From NCBI GenBank assembly GCA_946478305.1, contig CAMLBO010000034.1, forward strand, positions 1 through 44,438: 44,438 nucleotides of DNA, read 5' to 3'. Within the stretch, counting starts at the first letter, position 1; each line of letters begins with the position of its first letter. This stretch comes from an uncultured Enterobacterales bacterium. Its GTDB lineage: Bacteria > Pseudomonadota > Gammaproteobacteria > Enterobacterales > Enterobacteriaceae. This document shows, one piece after another, positions 1-9,976 of this stretch. The position numbers and the translations under genes were made by a program. The notes under the pieces were generated by a model, which did not search any database, was not told the DNA's origin, and worked only from the letters and a program-made list of their open reading frames with translations.

Positions 1-10
1 CGAAATATCC

Positions 11-49
11 TTTAAAAAACAATGCTGGTCACCTTAAGTGACCAGCATT
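11..49 (-). terminator. Rho-independent terminator of the esterase gene
   Basis: A perfect 12-bp stem (21-32 with 38-49) encloses a 5-nt loop. On the minus strand it is followed by a run of six T. It lies 30 bases beyond the stop codon of the leftward esterase gene. Confidence 0.85.
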
Positions 50-78
50 AACCTTCGGGTGGCGTTTTTGTTTAGTGC

Positions 79-1293
<1,215 letters not shown>

Positions 1294-1323
1294 TCAACCC
1301 GGCTCTTTTCTGATAATGGCGGG

Positions 1324-2223
1324 TTATACAGGATGAATCTGCGACAGCTGCCCCAATCTTTCGGCTGCAAAGTCCCAGAAGGTTCTGACTTTTTTCGGGA
1401 TACGTTGAATATTTTGCACCACCAACTGGACCGGCATCGGTAGCGGCTCGGCGTCCGGCAACAGCCTGACCAGAGTTCCGGCCACCAGATCGTCGGCCAC
1501 CTGATAACTCAGCAGGCGTGCAATGCCATGACCGTTACGCACCGCCAGCAACTGCGATTCCACTTCGTTGAACAACAAACGCGCTGAGAGTTTCACCCGC
1601 AGGCCGTCCTCATTTGGGCCAAAACGCCACTCGTTACGCGGGGATTTCAAGGTGCCGACGATGGTCTGATGCTGCGCCAGTTCTGCCGGTTGTTGCGGGC
1701 AGCTATGTTGTTGCAGGTAAGCCGGGCTGGCGACCAGCATACGGGTCACTTCGCCGACTTTACGCGCCACTTTGCCGGAATCTTCCAGATGCCCGATGCG
1801 CACCGCAAGATCCAGACCTTCGTCGATCAGCTCCAGATTGCGGTCATTGAGCACCATCTCAATTTGCATGTCCGGATGCAGCCGCAGGAACTCCATCACC
1901 AGCGGCGCGACGTGTTTGCGGCCAAACTGCACCGGTGCCGTGACGCGCAACAGACCACTGAGCTGGGTTTCCGTGGTGTCAAGCAGTGCTTCCAGATAAT
2001 GGCCGAGCAACACCTGCGCACGCTCTGCCAGCCGCGCACCGGCCTCCGTTGCCGCCAGCCGTCGCGTGGTGCGTTCAACCAGACGTGCGCCAAAGCGCTG
2101 TTCGAGCGAGGCAATCGCACGCGTGATGGCAGGGGCCGAACGCCGGGTACGCCGCGCCGCCTCCGCCAGGCTGCCGTAGTGCAGAACGGCGACGAAAATC
2201 TCTAACTCATCCAGACGATCCAT
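1324..2223 (-). CDS. LysR-family transcriptional regulator
   Basis: The 299-residue protein has an N-terminal winged helix-turn-helix (about residues 1-60; MDRLDELEIF, then GSLAEAARR and SAPAITRAIASLE) and a LysR substrate-binding domain (about 88-290). The ATG at 2223 is preferred over an in-frame GTG 12 bases upstream, because GGAAGAA sits directly before the ATG. The gene is divergent from the GST and PNPOx-like pair, the usual arrangement for a LysR regulator controlling its neighbour. It therefore probably regulates 2325-3899. The effector is unknown, though the pairing with a glutathione transferase and a flavoprotein hints at a redox or electrophile signal. Family assignment is sure; target and signal are inferred. 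Confidence 0.9.
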   Translation of the reverse strand: MDRLDELEIFVAVLHYGSLAEAARRTRRSAPAITRAIASLEQRFGARLVERTTRRLAATEAGARLAERAQVLLGHYLEALLDTTETQLSGLLRVTAPVQFGRKHVAPLVMEFLRLHPDMQIEMVLNDRNLELIDEGLDLAVRIGHLEDSGKVARKVGEVTRMLVASPAYLQQHSCPQQPAELAQHQTIVGTLKSPRNEWRFGPNEDGLRVKLSARLLFNEVESQLLAVRNGHGIARLLSYQVADDLVAGTLVRLLPDAEPLPMPVQLVVQNIQRIPKKVRTFWDFAAERLGQLSQIHPV

Positions 2224-2324
2224 AGATTCTTCCACAAGATGAAACAGTCAATTTCAATCTTTACGGATTCGCTTCGTTTGATGCAAGAGTAATCTGTCGC
2301 TATAGCCCACTCAGGAGAAAAACC

Positions 2325-2945
2325 ATGCCCCCGATTCAACTCTATGGCACCCCGCTTTCCGGGCACTGCCACCGCGTCGTTCTGCTACTCAATATGTTAA
2401 ACCTGTCGTTTGAAGCTAAAGAGGCACCCGCCAGCGTGCGTCAGACCGCCGCATTCCAGCAGCTCAGCCCGATGGCACAAATTCCGGTACTGGTCGATGG
2501 CGACCTGGTACTAACCGACAGCAACGCTATTCTGGTCTATCTGGCGAAGCGTTACGCGCCAGGCAGCCACTGGTTGCCTGACGATGCCATGCAGGCCGCG
2601 CAGGTACAGCAGTGGCTGTCGAAAGCCGCCGGGGAGATCCGCTACGGCGTAGCGTCGGCGCGGATGGTCGCACAGTTTAAAGCGCCGGAAAATTATGAAA
2701 CAGCAGTCGCCATTGCCCGCCGCTTTTTGCCGCACCTCGAGCAGCACCTGAGCCAGCATGATTTTCTGGCCACCGGCCGGGTGACCATCGCCGATCTGGC
2801 CTGTAGCAGCTATGTGCGCACCGCGCCGGAAGGCGGGATCTCACTTGAGCCTTATCCGGCCATCCGTGAGTGGCTGGCGCGGATCGCCACTCTACCCGGT
2901 TATCAACCCCAGCCTGAGCTGCCGTTGCCCGCTGCAACGCAATAG
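2325..2945 (+). CDS. Glutathione S-transferase family protein
   Basis: The 206-residue protein has the GST layout. A thioredoxin-like N domain (about 1-80) opens with IQLYGTPLSGHCHRV and contains the cis-Pro region QIPVLVDGDLVLTDSNAILVYL, in which the D-S-N turn binds the gamma-glutamyl part of glutathione. A helical C domain (about 90-200) contains the ATIADL-type capping motif seen here as RVTIADLAC. Such enzymes conjugate glutathione to electrophiles or reduce peroxides in the cytoplasm; the substrate is unknown. The ribosome site AGGAG lies about 8 bases before the ATG. The next gene starts 24 bases on, so the two likely form an operon controlled by the divergent LysR regulator. Confidence 0.9.
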   Translation: MPPIQLYGTPLSGHCHRVVLLLNMLNLSFEAKEAPASVRQTAAFQQLSPMAQIPVLVDGDLVLTDSNAILVYLAKRYAPGSHWLPDDAMQAAQVQQWLSKAAGEIRYGVASARMVAQFKAPENYETAVAIARRFLPHLEQHLSQHDFLATGRVTIADLACSSYVRTAPEGGISLEPYPAIREWLARIATLPGYQPQPELPLPAATQ

Positions 2946-2969
2946 CGTTTTGCCCCCTCGGAGGCCGCC

Positions 2970-3899
2970 ATGAGCGATACGGTTTTCCAACCCGATGTTT
3001 TTCATGCTGACGAACGTCGTGCACAAGCACTGGCAGGATTTGAGATTGCCAGCGCCCCAATCCGCTCCGCGATGCCGGAACAGCACCGCGAGTTTTTTGC
3101 CGGATTACCTTATGTGCTGGCTTCAACTATTGATGAAAATGGCTGGCCAGTGGCGACGCTGCTGACCGGTCCGCGCGGGTTTATCAGCTCGCCCGATGCC
3201 ATGCATTTACGCATTAACGCGCCGCGCAGACAGGACGATCCGGCGCTGGCGTCCATGACATCAGGTAAAGAGATTGGCTTGCTGGGGATCGACTTTTCCA
3301 ACCGGCGGCGTAACCGCGCCAACGGCAGGATCGGGCGTATGGATAAAAACCGCATTGAGATCGAGGTCGATCAAAGCTTTGGTAACTGCCCGAAGTATAT
3401 TCAAACCCGCGACCTGGTGGATTGCGTACAACAAAATCCGCAGCCGGTCAGGGAAGATCTGACGTCATTAGAGGGTGATGCGCGCAAACTTATCGCCAAC
3501 GCCGATACCTTTTTTGTTGCCACCCACGCGCATAGCGACACACCTCAGGGCGGCGCGGATGTTTCGCACCGTGGCGGACAGCCCGGGTTTGTGCGCCTTG
3601 ATGGCAACCGGTTATGGATTCCGGATTTCACCGGCAATAACTACATGAACACGCTGGGGAATTTACTGGCACAGCCGCGTGCCGCCCTGCTGTTTCCCGA
3701 TTTCGACAGGGGCGATATTTTGCATCTGCAGGGCACCACGGTGATCCTCTGGCAGCCTGACGCACTGCCGGGGCCAGCAGGCGCAGAGCGCTACTGGTGC
3801 GTGGAACTCACCCGCGCATGGCGTTTTCGCGCAGCACTGCCTTGGCGCGGTCGTCATGTACACTATTCGCCTGCAACACTGGCGACGGGGGTGTGGTGA
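2970..3899 (+). CDS. Pyridoxamine 5'-phosphate oxidase-family flavin-binding protein
   Basis: The 309-residue protein shows two regions typical of the split-barrel flavin-binding fold. One is near residues 45-150 (LPYVLASTIDENGWPVATLLTGPRGF in part, then LGIDFSNRRRNRANGRI). The other is near 165-270 (TFFVATHAH, then GFVRLDGNRLWIPDFTGNNYMNTLGNLL). By family it should bind FMN or a related cofactor and act in cytosolic redox chemistry; it is not the vitamin B6 enzyme PdxH, which is shorter and lacks this duplication. GGAGG precedes the ATG. It follows the GST gene by 24 bases. Its stop lies 5 bases from the stop of the convergent yjbR, leaving no room for a separate terminator. Confidence 0.8.
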   Translation: MSDTVFQPDVFHADERRAQALAGFEIASAPIRSAMPEQHREFFAGLPYVLASTIDENGWPVATLLTGPRGFISSPDAMHLRINAPRRQDDPALASMTSGKEIGLLGIDFSNRRRNRANGRIGRMDKNRIEIEVDQSFGNCPKYIQTRDLVDCVQQNPQPVREDLTSLEGDARKLIANADTFFVATHAHSDTPQGGADVSHRGGQPGFVRLDGNRLWIPDFTGNNYMNTLGNLLAQPRAALLFPDFDRGDILHLQGTTVILWQPDALPGPAGAERYWCVELTRAWRFRAALPWRGRHVHYSPATLATGVW

Positions 3900-3903
3900 G
3901 TCG

Positions 3904-4257
3904 TTAAACGCCGAGCCCGTGGCGCGCCGCTTCCGGCAAGGATGACACCACCAGCTGATAAGAACTGTCGATCAGGTAATAGAACTGCGAGTCTGGCAAT
4001 TCACCGTCGAGATAAATGGTATTCCAGTGCGCCTTGTTCAGATGATCGCCGGGAATAATGCAGCTGTGTTTGGCGCGCAACTCGTCAGCCAGCTCCGCGC
4101 TGGTTTTAAGCGAGATGGCTTCACGCCCATTGCATTCGCACAACATGGCGAACATCACATCCGCCACTTTGATTTGGTTGGCGCCGCGCTGCGTATTCAG
4201 CGTTTGATCCGCGCCGGGCTTGGCCAGGCAGTATTCAAGCAGTTCCGTACTGGTCAT
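3904..4257 (-). CDS. yjbR: YjbR, MmcQ/YjbR-family protein
   Basis: The 117 residues match the size of E. coli YjbR (118). The protein has the family landmarks: N-terminal [11 protein letters not shown], a central MFAMLCE strand, and C-terminal [27 protein letters not shown]. The family has a CyaY-like fold and has been described as double-wing DNA-binding, but its cellular role is unsettled. The start ATG overlaps the stop of yjbQ as ATGA, so the two are translationally coupled. In E. coli, uvrA lies beyond yjbR; here that position holds the GST and flavoprotein genes. Confidence 0.92.
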   Translation of the reverse strand: MTSTELLEYCLAKPGADQTLNTQRGANQIKVADVMFAMLCECNGREAISLKTSAELADELRAKHSCIIPGDHLNKAHWNTIYLDGELPDSQFYYLIDSSYQLVVSSLPEAARHGLGV

Positions 4258-4679
4258 ATTTCAACGTCCCCTTGCAAGGTTGCGACGATCCGGCGCTCTC
4301 CGCCGTCGATCCGGTGTTCGCCCAGCCAGATACCTTGCCAGGTGCCTAACACCAGTTTGCCCTTTGAAACAGGCAGCATTAATGATGCCCCTAAAAGCGA
4401 AGCTTTAATGTGACCCGGCATGTCATCCCGGCCTTCGTAATCATGCTCATAGGGCGCATTTTCCGGCACGCTGCGCATGAAATGTTGCTCCATGTCGTAT
4501 CGCACCGTGGAGTCGCAGTTCTCATTGAGCGTCAGCGAGGCTGAAGTGTGTTGGATAAACAGATGCAGCAAACCGGTCTGAACCTCGTGCAGCCGCTGGA
4601 TCTGGCTCACCACTTCGTCAGTAACTAAATGAAAACCGCGCGACTTTGCGCCGAGCCTGAAAATCTGCTGGTGCCACAT
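4254..4679 (-). CDS. yjbQ: YjbQ, UPF0047 family (latent thiamin phosphate synthase activity)
   Basis: The 141-residue protein has the UPF0047 signature residues: HTSASL (44-49), the acidic and histidine segment [10 protein letters not shown] (85-94), and [12 protein letters not shown] (112-123). These form the conserved metal or ligand pocket of this trimeric family. E. coli YjbQ can weakly replace thiamin phosphate synthase, but its true role is unknown. The gene is first of the yjbQ-yjbR pair and overlaps it by four bases. The tyrB terminator lies about 45 bases upstream, so transcription probably starts in the short gap after it. Confidence 0.92.
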   Translation of the reverse strand: MWHQQIFRLGAKSRGFHLVTDEVVSQIQRLHEVQTGLLHLFIQHTSASLTLNENCDSTVRYDMEQHFMRSVPENAPYEHDYEGRDDMPGHIKASLLGASLMLPVSKGKLVLGTWQGIWLGEHRIDGGERRIVATLQGDVEI

Positions 4680-4721
4680 AATTCCTCCCGCCAGTTCTGT
4701 TGCCTGTTAAGGATAGCAGCC

Positions 4722-4753
4722 AAAAAAAAGGGCCGACATGACAGTCGGCCCTT
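4722..4753 (-). terminator. Rho-independent terminator downstream of tyrB
   Basis: A 10-bp perfect stem (4728-4737 with 4744-4753) has a 6-nt loop. On the minus strand it is followed by a run of at least eight T, so it ends leftward transcripts from tyrB and the repeat between them. Confidence 0.9.
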
Positions 4754-4777
4754 CACATATAAATATTTCCCTAAATA

Positions 4778-4892
4778 ATTCACGTTGCAGGCAGGCGGTA
4801 AGCTCACGAATCCCCGTGAGCATGGCCGTACCATGTGACCGGGGGTGAATGAGCGCAACCAACGCATCTGCGGCGCGAAGTATGACGGGCGA
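4778..4892. repeat. Intergenic palindromic repeat, copy A
   Basis: This element fills the space between the tyrB stop and its terminator. Landmarks read on the plus strand are a GCAGGCAGGCGG entry, a central hairpin region with CCCCGTGAGC and GTGACCGGGGG, then CCAACGCATCTGC and an exit GAAGTATGACGGG. Copy B at 10995-11106 shares the order and much of the sequence. From memory, this family is common in Yersinia, Serratia and Pectobacterium intergenic regions. Its function is not established. Confidence 0.7.
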
Positions 4893-6086
4893 TTATTGGA
4901 CGGAGGCAAACGCCTCAGCAACCTGTTTAACATTGTGGTGATTCAGGCCTGCCATACAGACGCGGCCGCTGGCGATCAGGTACACGCCAAACTCTTCACG
5001 CAGGCGGTCAACCTGCGCCACGCTGAAACCGGTGTAGCTGAACATCCCACGCTGTTGCAGCAGGTAGTCAAAGTTGCGGCCCGGCAGCGCCACTTTCAGG
5101 CTGTTCACCAGCGTCTGACGCATTTCCAAAATACGTACACGCATGCCTTCCACTTCATCCAGCCATTGGGCTTTCAGCCGCGCATCGCCCAGCACTTTCG
5201 CCACCACCTGCGCACCGAAATTCGGTGGGCTGGAGTAGTTACGGCGCACGGTGGCTTTCAACTGACCGAGCACGCGACCCGCCGATTCGCTGTTTTCGCA
5301 AACGACGGACAGACCGCCAACGCGCTCACCGTAGAGCGAGAAGATCTTCGAGAAAGAGTTGCTGACGAAACAGGTCACGCCCGCTGCAGCCATGGCACGA
5401 ATCGCGTAGGCATCGTCATCAATACCCGCGCCAAAGCCCTGATAGGCAATGTCGAGGAACGGAATTAAGCCGCGCTGTTTAGCGACGTCAATCACCTGGT
5501 CCCACTGGGCTGGCGTCAGGTCAGAACCCGTCGGGTTGTGGCAGCACGGGTGCAGCAGAACGATACTTTGCGCTGGCAGAGTTTTCAGGGTGTCGAGCAT
5601 CCCGGCAAAATTAACGCCCAGGCTTTGCGGGTCAAAATACGGGTAAGTATGAACCCTGAAACCGGCGCCGCCAAAAATAGCCACGTGGTTTTCCCAGGTT
5701 GGATCGCTCACCCACACTTCGGAATTCGGGAAGTAGGTTTTCAGGAAATCAGCACCCACTTTCAGCGCGCCGGAACCGCCGACGGTTTGAATGGTAGCAA
5801 TACAGCCCTGCTGCAAGGCCGGATGTTCAGCGCCGAATAACAGCGTCTGAATTGCGCTGCGATAAGCCGGCAGACCGTCCATCGGCAGATAAACCGACGC
5901 GGTTTGCGGTTGCGCGTTGAGCTGATTCTCAGCCGCTTCGACGCAAGCCAGCTGCGGGATAATACCGTGCTCGTCGTAATACAGACCGATGCTCAGATTA
6001 ACCTTCTTCTCTCTTGGGTCGTTTTTGAAACTGTCCATCAGCGACAGGATCGGGTCACCGGCATAGGCATCGACATGTTGGAACAC
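4893..6086 (-). CDS. tyrB: Aromatic amino acid aminotransferase TyrB
   Basis: This PLP enzyme makes phenylalanine and tyrosine from phenylpyruvate and 4-hydroxyphenylpyruvate using glutamate, and also acts on leucine and aspartate keto acids. I place the start at the GTG at 6086, preceded by AGGAG at 9 bases. This gives 397 residues, the E. coli length, beginning [11 protein letters not shown]; an in-frame ATG 39 bases upstream has no ribosome site. The PLP lysine is Lys247 in [16 protein letters not shown], and CCHNPTG and LDIAYQGFG are the other fold I transaminase motifs. No TyrR box was recognised upstream. The gene is divergent from the PheC-like gene, which would supply phenylpyruvate, so the two are functionally linked. 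Confidence 0.97.
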   Translation of the reverse strand: MFQHVDAYAGDPILSLMDSFKNDPREKKVNLSIGLYYDEHGIIPQLACVEAAENQLNAQPQTASVYLPMDGLPAYRSAIQTLLFGAEHPALQQGCIATIQTVGGSGALKVGADFLKTYFPNSEVWVSDPTWENHVAIFGGAGFRVHTYPYFDPQSLGVNFAGMLDTLKTLPAQSIVLLHPCCHNPTGSDLTPAQWDQVIDVAKQRGLIPFLDIAYQGFGAGIDDDAYAIRAMAAAGVTCFVSNSFSKIFSLYGERVGGLSVVCENSESAGRVLGQLKATVRRNYSSPPNFGAQVVAKVLGDARLKAQWLDEVEGMRVRILEMRQTLVNSLKVALPGRNFDYLLQQRGMFSYTGFSVAQVDRLREEFGVYLIASGRVCMAGLNHHNVKQVAEAFASVQ

Positions 6087-6337
6087 GGTATAAATCTCCT
6101 GGTTTAATTTCTGAATACCGCTCAAGAACTGGCGCAGGTATTGTTCGGTGGGTAATCAACACGATTTCACAGACTATCAAAGTTCGTTAAAAAAGATGAC
6201 AACAATGTTGTGATTTTGCGAAGGCTTAATCTCCACAAATATCACGCCGACTTATGCAGATTTTTCAATATACTGAGAAAATTATAAATAAAGGTGCATG
6301 ACGCCTGCCCTACTGACCGCTATCAAGGAAAATCCTC

Positions 6338-7117
6338 ATGAAGAAAACGCTAATGATCCTGACGTTACTGGCTACCGGTACGCTGACCGCTCACGCAGAA
6401 GGCACACCCTCGCATCTGGATCGCGTGCTACAAAAAGGGTCGATTAACGTCTGCACCACCGGCGACTACAAGCCCTACACTTTTTTGAACAAAGAGGGGC
6501 AGTACGAAGGTATCGACATTGCTATGGCACAATCTCTGGCGGCCAGCCTTGGTGCGAAGGTCAACTGGGTGCCGACCACCTGGAAAAGCATGATGGCGGA
6601 TATGACGTCGAATAAATGCGATATCGCCATGGGTGGGATATCCGTAACCCTGGCACGCCAGCAGAAAGCCTGGTTCGCTAACACGCTGGATCAGGATGGC
6701 AAAATTCCGCTGGTGCGCTGCGAAGATGTACGTAAATACCAGACCGTTGAGCAGCTCAACTCGAAGAAGGTGCGTCTGATTGAACCGGCTGGCGGCACCA
6801 ATGAAGCCTTCGTTCACAGCCATCTGCCTGATGCCCAACTGGCGCTGCATGACAACGTGACGATTTTCCAGCAACTGGTAGATAACAAAGCCGACGTGAT
6901 GATAACCGACGCGTCCGAAGCACTGTTTCAGCAGAAACATTACCCAAAACTCTGTGCGGTAAACCCGAAGAAGCCGCTGCAATATGGCGAGAAAGCCTAC
7001 ATGCTGCCGCGTGATGACGTGAGCTGGAAAATGTATGTCGACCAGTGGCTACACCTGAGCAAAGCCACCGGCGATTATCAGAATCTGGTCAGCCAGTGGC
7101 TGGCCGTGAAGAAGTAG
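6338..7117 (+). CDS. pheC: Periplasmic cyclohexadienyl dehydratase (PheC-like)
   Basis: The 259-residue protein has a signal peptide (MKKTLMILTLLATGTLTAHA, cleavage after residue 20). Its body has the polar amino-acid binding protein fold. It matches the PheC enzymes of Pseudomonas in specific stretches rather than only in fold: TTGDYKPYTF (40-49), MAQSLAASLGAK, DIAMGGIS, GGTNEAF, DNVTIFQQLVDNKAD, TDASEA (Glu194), EKAYMLPRD and YVDQWLH. PheC dehydrates and decarboxylates prephenate or arogenate to phenylpyruvate or phenylalanine in the periplasm. Glu194 aligns, from memory, with the catalytic acid of PheC. Lying divergent from tyrB supports a role in aromatic amino acid formation. The alternative is an orphan amino acid binding protein, since no ABC permease or ATPase is adjacent. 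Confidence 0.8.
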   Translation: MKKTLMILTLLATGTLTAHAEGTPSHLDRVLQKGSINVCTTGDYKPYTFLNKEGQYEGIDIAMAQSLAASLGAKVNWVPTTWKSMMADMTSNKCDIAMGGISVTLARQQKAWFANTLDQDGKIPLVRCEDVRKYQTVEQLNSKKVRLIEPAGGTNEAFVHSHLPDAQLALHDNVTIFQQLVDNKADVMITDASEALFQQKHYPKLCAVNPKKPLQYGEKAYMLPRDDVSWKMYVDQWLHLSKATGDYQNLVSQWLAVKK

Positions 7118-7120
7118 AAA

Positions 7121-8200
7121 TTACGCGCCTAAATACACGCGGACAACGCGTGAACTCAGCTGGGTGATCAACTCATACTGGCTGATGCCGGTCGCGGCAG
7201 AAACCTGTTCGACCGGTAATTCTTCACCCCAGAAGATCACTTCATCTCCCACGGCATCACGGGCATCGGGGCCTAAATCGACTGAAATCATGTCCATCGA
7301 CACGCGCCCAACAATCGGCACGATGCGGCCATTGACCAGCACCGGCGTACCACTCGGGGCACTGCGCGGATAACCGTCGCCATAGCCCATCGCAATCACG
7401 CCCAGACGGGTTGCACGCTCACTTCGCCAGGTACCGCCGTAGCCGACGGGCTCTCCGACGACATGGTCACGCACCGCAATCAGGCTGGAGGTCAGGGTCA
7501 TGGCCGGTTTCAACCCCAAATGCGCGGCATCGGCATAATCGAGCGGCGAAACACCATACAAAATAATGCCGGGGCGTACCAGGTCTAGATGCGACTCGGG
7601 CCATAACAAGATGCCCCCCGACGCCGCAATAGACTTCAGCCCCGGTTTGCCCTGCGCAAATTGCTGGAAAACGCGCAGCTGGTTTGGCGTGGTGTCAGAC
7701 TCGGGCTCATCGGCACGGGCGAAATGGCTCATGATATTCACCGGCTGCTGCACGTTAGGGCAGGCGCACAGACGCTGATAAAACGCCTCCGCTTCAGCCG
7801 GATGCACGCCTAAACGATGCATGCCGGTGTCCAGTTTCATCCAGACGCTCAACGGTTTAGGCAGGGTTGCCTGTTCAAGGGCTTCCAACTGTTCGACGCT
7901 GTGCAGCGCGGTATCCAGCCCATGCGCCACCACCTGCGGTAAATCTTCAGCGCTGAAAAAACCTTCGAGCAACACAATCGGCTTCACCACACCACCAGCA
8001 CGCAGCGCCAGCGCTTCGCTCAGACGGGCAACACCATAACAATCTGCATCCTGCAACGCGTGGGCCGCATCGAGCAAGCCGTGTCCGTAGGCATTGGCTT
8101 TTAGCACCGCCATCACACGACTTTGCGGCGCAAAATGCCGCACCCGTTGCAGATTATGTCGCAGAGCGCGGCAATCAATGACAGCCGTAGCCGCTTTCAT
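7121..8200 (-). CDS. alr: Alanine racemase, biosynthetic
   Basis: The 359 residues equal the length of E. coli Alr. The enzyme interconverts L- and D-alanine for peptidoglycan. PLP binds Lys34 in [10 protein letters not shown], and the second catalytic base is the Tyr in GYGGTW (about residue 254). The N-terminal TIM barrel is followed by a beta domain with the substrate strand [13 protein letters not shown]. Its stop is 3 bases from the stop of the convergent pheC. It follows dnaB in the same direction, as in E. coli, after a 176-base gap that contains a hairpin. Confidence 0.97.
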   Translation of the reverse strand: MKAATAVIDCRALRHNLQRVRHFAPQSRVMAVLKANAYGHGLLDAAHALQDADCYGVARLSEALALRAGGVVKPIVLLEGFFSAEDLPQVVAHGLDTALHSVEQLEALEQATLPKPLSVWMKLDTGMHRLGVHPAEAEAFYQRLCACPNVQQPVNIMSHFARADEPESDTTPNQLRVFQQFAQGKPGLKSIAASGGILLWPESHLDLVRPGIILYGVSPLDYADAAHLGLKPAMTLTSSLIAVRDHVVGEPVGYGGTWRSERATRLGVIAMGYGDGYPRSAPSGTPVLVNGRIVPIVGRVSMDMISVDLGPDARDAVGDEVIFWGEELPVEQVSAATGISQYELITQLSSRVVRVYLGA

Positions 8201-8249
8201 TTTTATTCCTTAAATGAATGTTTTATTGGGGTTTTGTTTTAGCAGACTA

Positions 8250-8370
8250 AAGGGGCGTCAGCGTCGCAGGCAATTTGGACACAGAGGGTGTGGAAAAACC
8301 GGAGCCTACACAAAGTACGTGAGGATTTTTCCGCGCCAGATGGGTTCAAAGTGGCCAGTAAGCTAGCCCC
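8250..8370. repeat. Structured alr-dnaB intergenic element
   Basis: The gap between alr and dnaB contains an imperfect hairpin at 8292-8332: GGAAAAACC, GGAGCC, a loop including TACACAAAGTACGT, then GAGG and ATTTTTCC. It is flanked by GC-rich segments GGGGCGTCAG and GCTAGCCCC. The layout resembles dispersed intergenic palindromes of Serratia and Yersinia, from memory. No second copy is present in this window, so repeat status is not shown here. Confidence 0.4.
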
Positions 8371-8376
8371 GCACTA

Positions 8377-9783
8377 TCAGTCTTCGTCGTATTGCGGACC
8401 GCCATAGTTATCAAAGCGGGAAAATTGGCCATTAAACGTCAAGCGCACGGTACCGATTGGACCGTTACGCTGCTTACCAAGGATGATCTGCGCAATGCCT
8501 TTTTCTTCACTGTTATCGTGATAAACCTCGTCACGATAGATGAACATGATCAAGTCGGCATCCTGCTCGATCGAGCCAGATTCACGCAAGTCGGAGTTCA
8601 CCGGGCGCTTATCGGCACGCTGCTCCAGGCTTCGGTTAAGCTGCGACAGCGCCACCACCGGCACCTGTAACTCTTTGGCCAGGGCTTTCAGCGAGCGGGA
8701 GATCTCGGCGATTTCCAGCGTACGGTTGTCGGACAAGGACGGAACACGCATCAGTTGAAGGTAGTCAATCATGATCAGGCTCAGGCCGCCGTGTTCACGG
8801 AAGATGCGTCGCGCACGCGAACGGACTTCGGTTGGCGTCAGACCGGAGGAGTCGTCGATATACATGTTCCGTTTTTCCAGCAGGATACCCATGGTGCTGG
8901 AGATACGCGCCCAGTCTTCGTCATCGAGCTGGCCGGTACGGATTTTGGTCTGATCCACACGCGACATCGACGCCAGCATACGCATCATGATTTGGTCGCC
9001 GGGCATTTCCAGGCTGAAAATCAGCACCGGTTTTTCCTGCATCATGGCGGCGTTTTCACACAAGTTCATCGCAAAAGTGGTTTTACCCATGGATGGACGT
9101 GCCGCCACAATGATGAGGTCAGATTTTTGCAGGCCCGCGGTTTTCTTGTTGAGATCGGCATAGCCGGTATCCACGCCTGTCACGCCGTCATGTGGCCGCT
9201 GGAACAACTCTTCAATTCTGGAAACCGTACTTTCTAAAATGCGGTCGATGCTTTTTGGGCCTTCATCTTTACTGGCCCGGCTTTCAGCAATCTGAAATAC
9301 GCGGGATTCGGCCAGATCCAGCAGGTCTTCACTGCTGCGGCCCTGTGGATCATAACCGGCATCAGCAATTTCATTGGCGACGGAGATCATCTCACGCACA
9401 ACGGCACGTTCACGCACGATATCTGCGTAAGCGCCGATGTTCGCCGCACTTGGCGTGTTTTTCGATAATTCGGCCAGATAGGCAAATCCGCCGACCGAGT
9501 CTAAATCGCCTTTCTGCTCCAGTGATTCTGAAAGCGTAATGAGATCGATAGGCTTGCTCATTTCCAGCAGGCGCTGCATTTCGGTGAAAATCAGGCGATG
9601 CGGACGGCTGAAGAAGTCATTGCTGACCACGCGTTCCGCTACATTATCCCAACGTTCGTTGTCCAGCATCAGCCCACCCAGAACGGATTGCTCAGCTTCC
9701 AGCGAATGCGGCGGAAGCTTGAGGCCTTCCATCTGGCGATCGCGGTTTTCGTTCTGTTGATTGGTCGGTTTTTTTGCTGCCAT
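8377..9783 (-). CDS. dnaB: Replicative DNA helicase DnaB
   Basis: The 468-residue protein is a hexameric 5'-3' helicase that unwinds the replication fork and recruits DnaG primase. The N-terminal domain (about 20-125; LPPHSLEAEQSVLGGLM) is the primase-interacting part. The RecA-type motor domain carries Walker A RPSMGKTT (229-236, Lys234), Walker B LIMIDYLQLM, and the arginine-finger region DLRESGSIEQDADLIM. The length is close to E. coli DnaB (471), and no intein interrupts the P-loop. A 193-base gap separates it from the divergent qorA. Confidence 0.98.
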   Translation of the reverse strand: MAAKKPTNQQNENRDRQMEGLKLPPHSLEAEQSVLGGLMLDNERWDNVAERVVSNDFFSRPHRLIFTEMQRLLEMSKPIDLITLSESLEQKGDLDSVGGFAYLAELSKNTPSAANIGAYADIVRERAVVREMISVANEIADAGYDPQGRSSEDLLDLAESRVFQIAESRASKDEGPKSIDRILESTVSRIEELFQRPHDGVTGVDTGYADLNKKTAGLQKSDLIIVAARPSMGKTTFAMNLCENAAMMQEKPVLIFSLEMPGDQIMMRMLASMSRVDQTKIRTGQLDDEDWARISSTMGILLEKRNMYIDDSSGLTPTEVRSRARRIFREHGGLSLIMIDYLQLMRVPSLSDNRTLEIAEISRSLKALAKELQVPVVALSQLNRSLEQRADKRPVNSDLRESGSIEQDADLIMFIYRDEVYHDNSEEKGIAQIILGKQRNGPIGTVRLTFNGQFSRFDNYGGPQYDED

Positions 9784-9976
9784 CTGTGGGTTACATCCTG
9801 CTCTAAGTGCCTATTTTGTGAGCGCCTGGCTTTCGAAAAACGGACGCTCAACTCGCGCGTTAGTATAGGTTGTGCTGAGTCATTTCAAAAGGGTATTAAC
9901 CCCCTGTGCCTAAAATCTGGATTGTCCCGGCTATTTAGCCTAGGGTTGAAATCAGACTCCATCACGAGGAAAAAGC

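Noticed and set aside
2892-3126. Small open frame opposite the GST-flavoprotein junction
   Set aside because: It has no ribosome site and its product resembles no family; it spans two confident genes and their ribosome site on the other strand.
6087-6125. Longer TyrB starting at the ATG at 6125
   Set aside because: The GTG at 6086 has AGGAG at the right distance and gives exactly the E. coli length; the ATG has no ribosome site.
6087-6337. TyrR boxes in the tyrB-pheC spacer
   Set aside because: I looked for TGTAAA-N6-TTTACA and found no copy with good arms, although tyrB is TyrR-regulated in E. coli.
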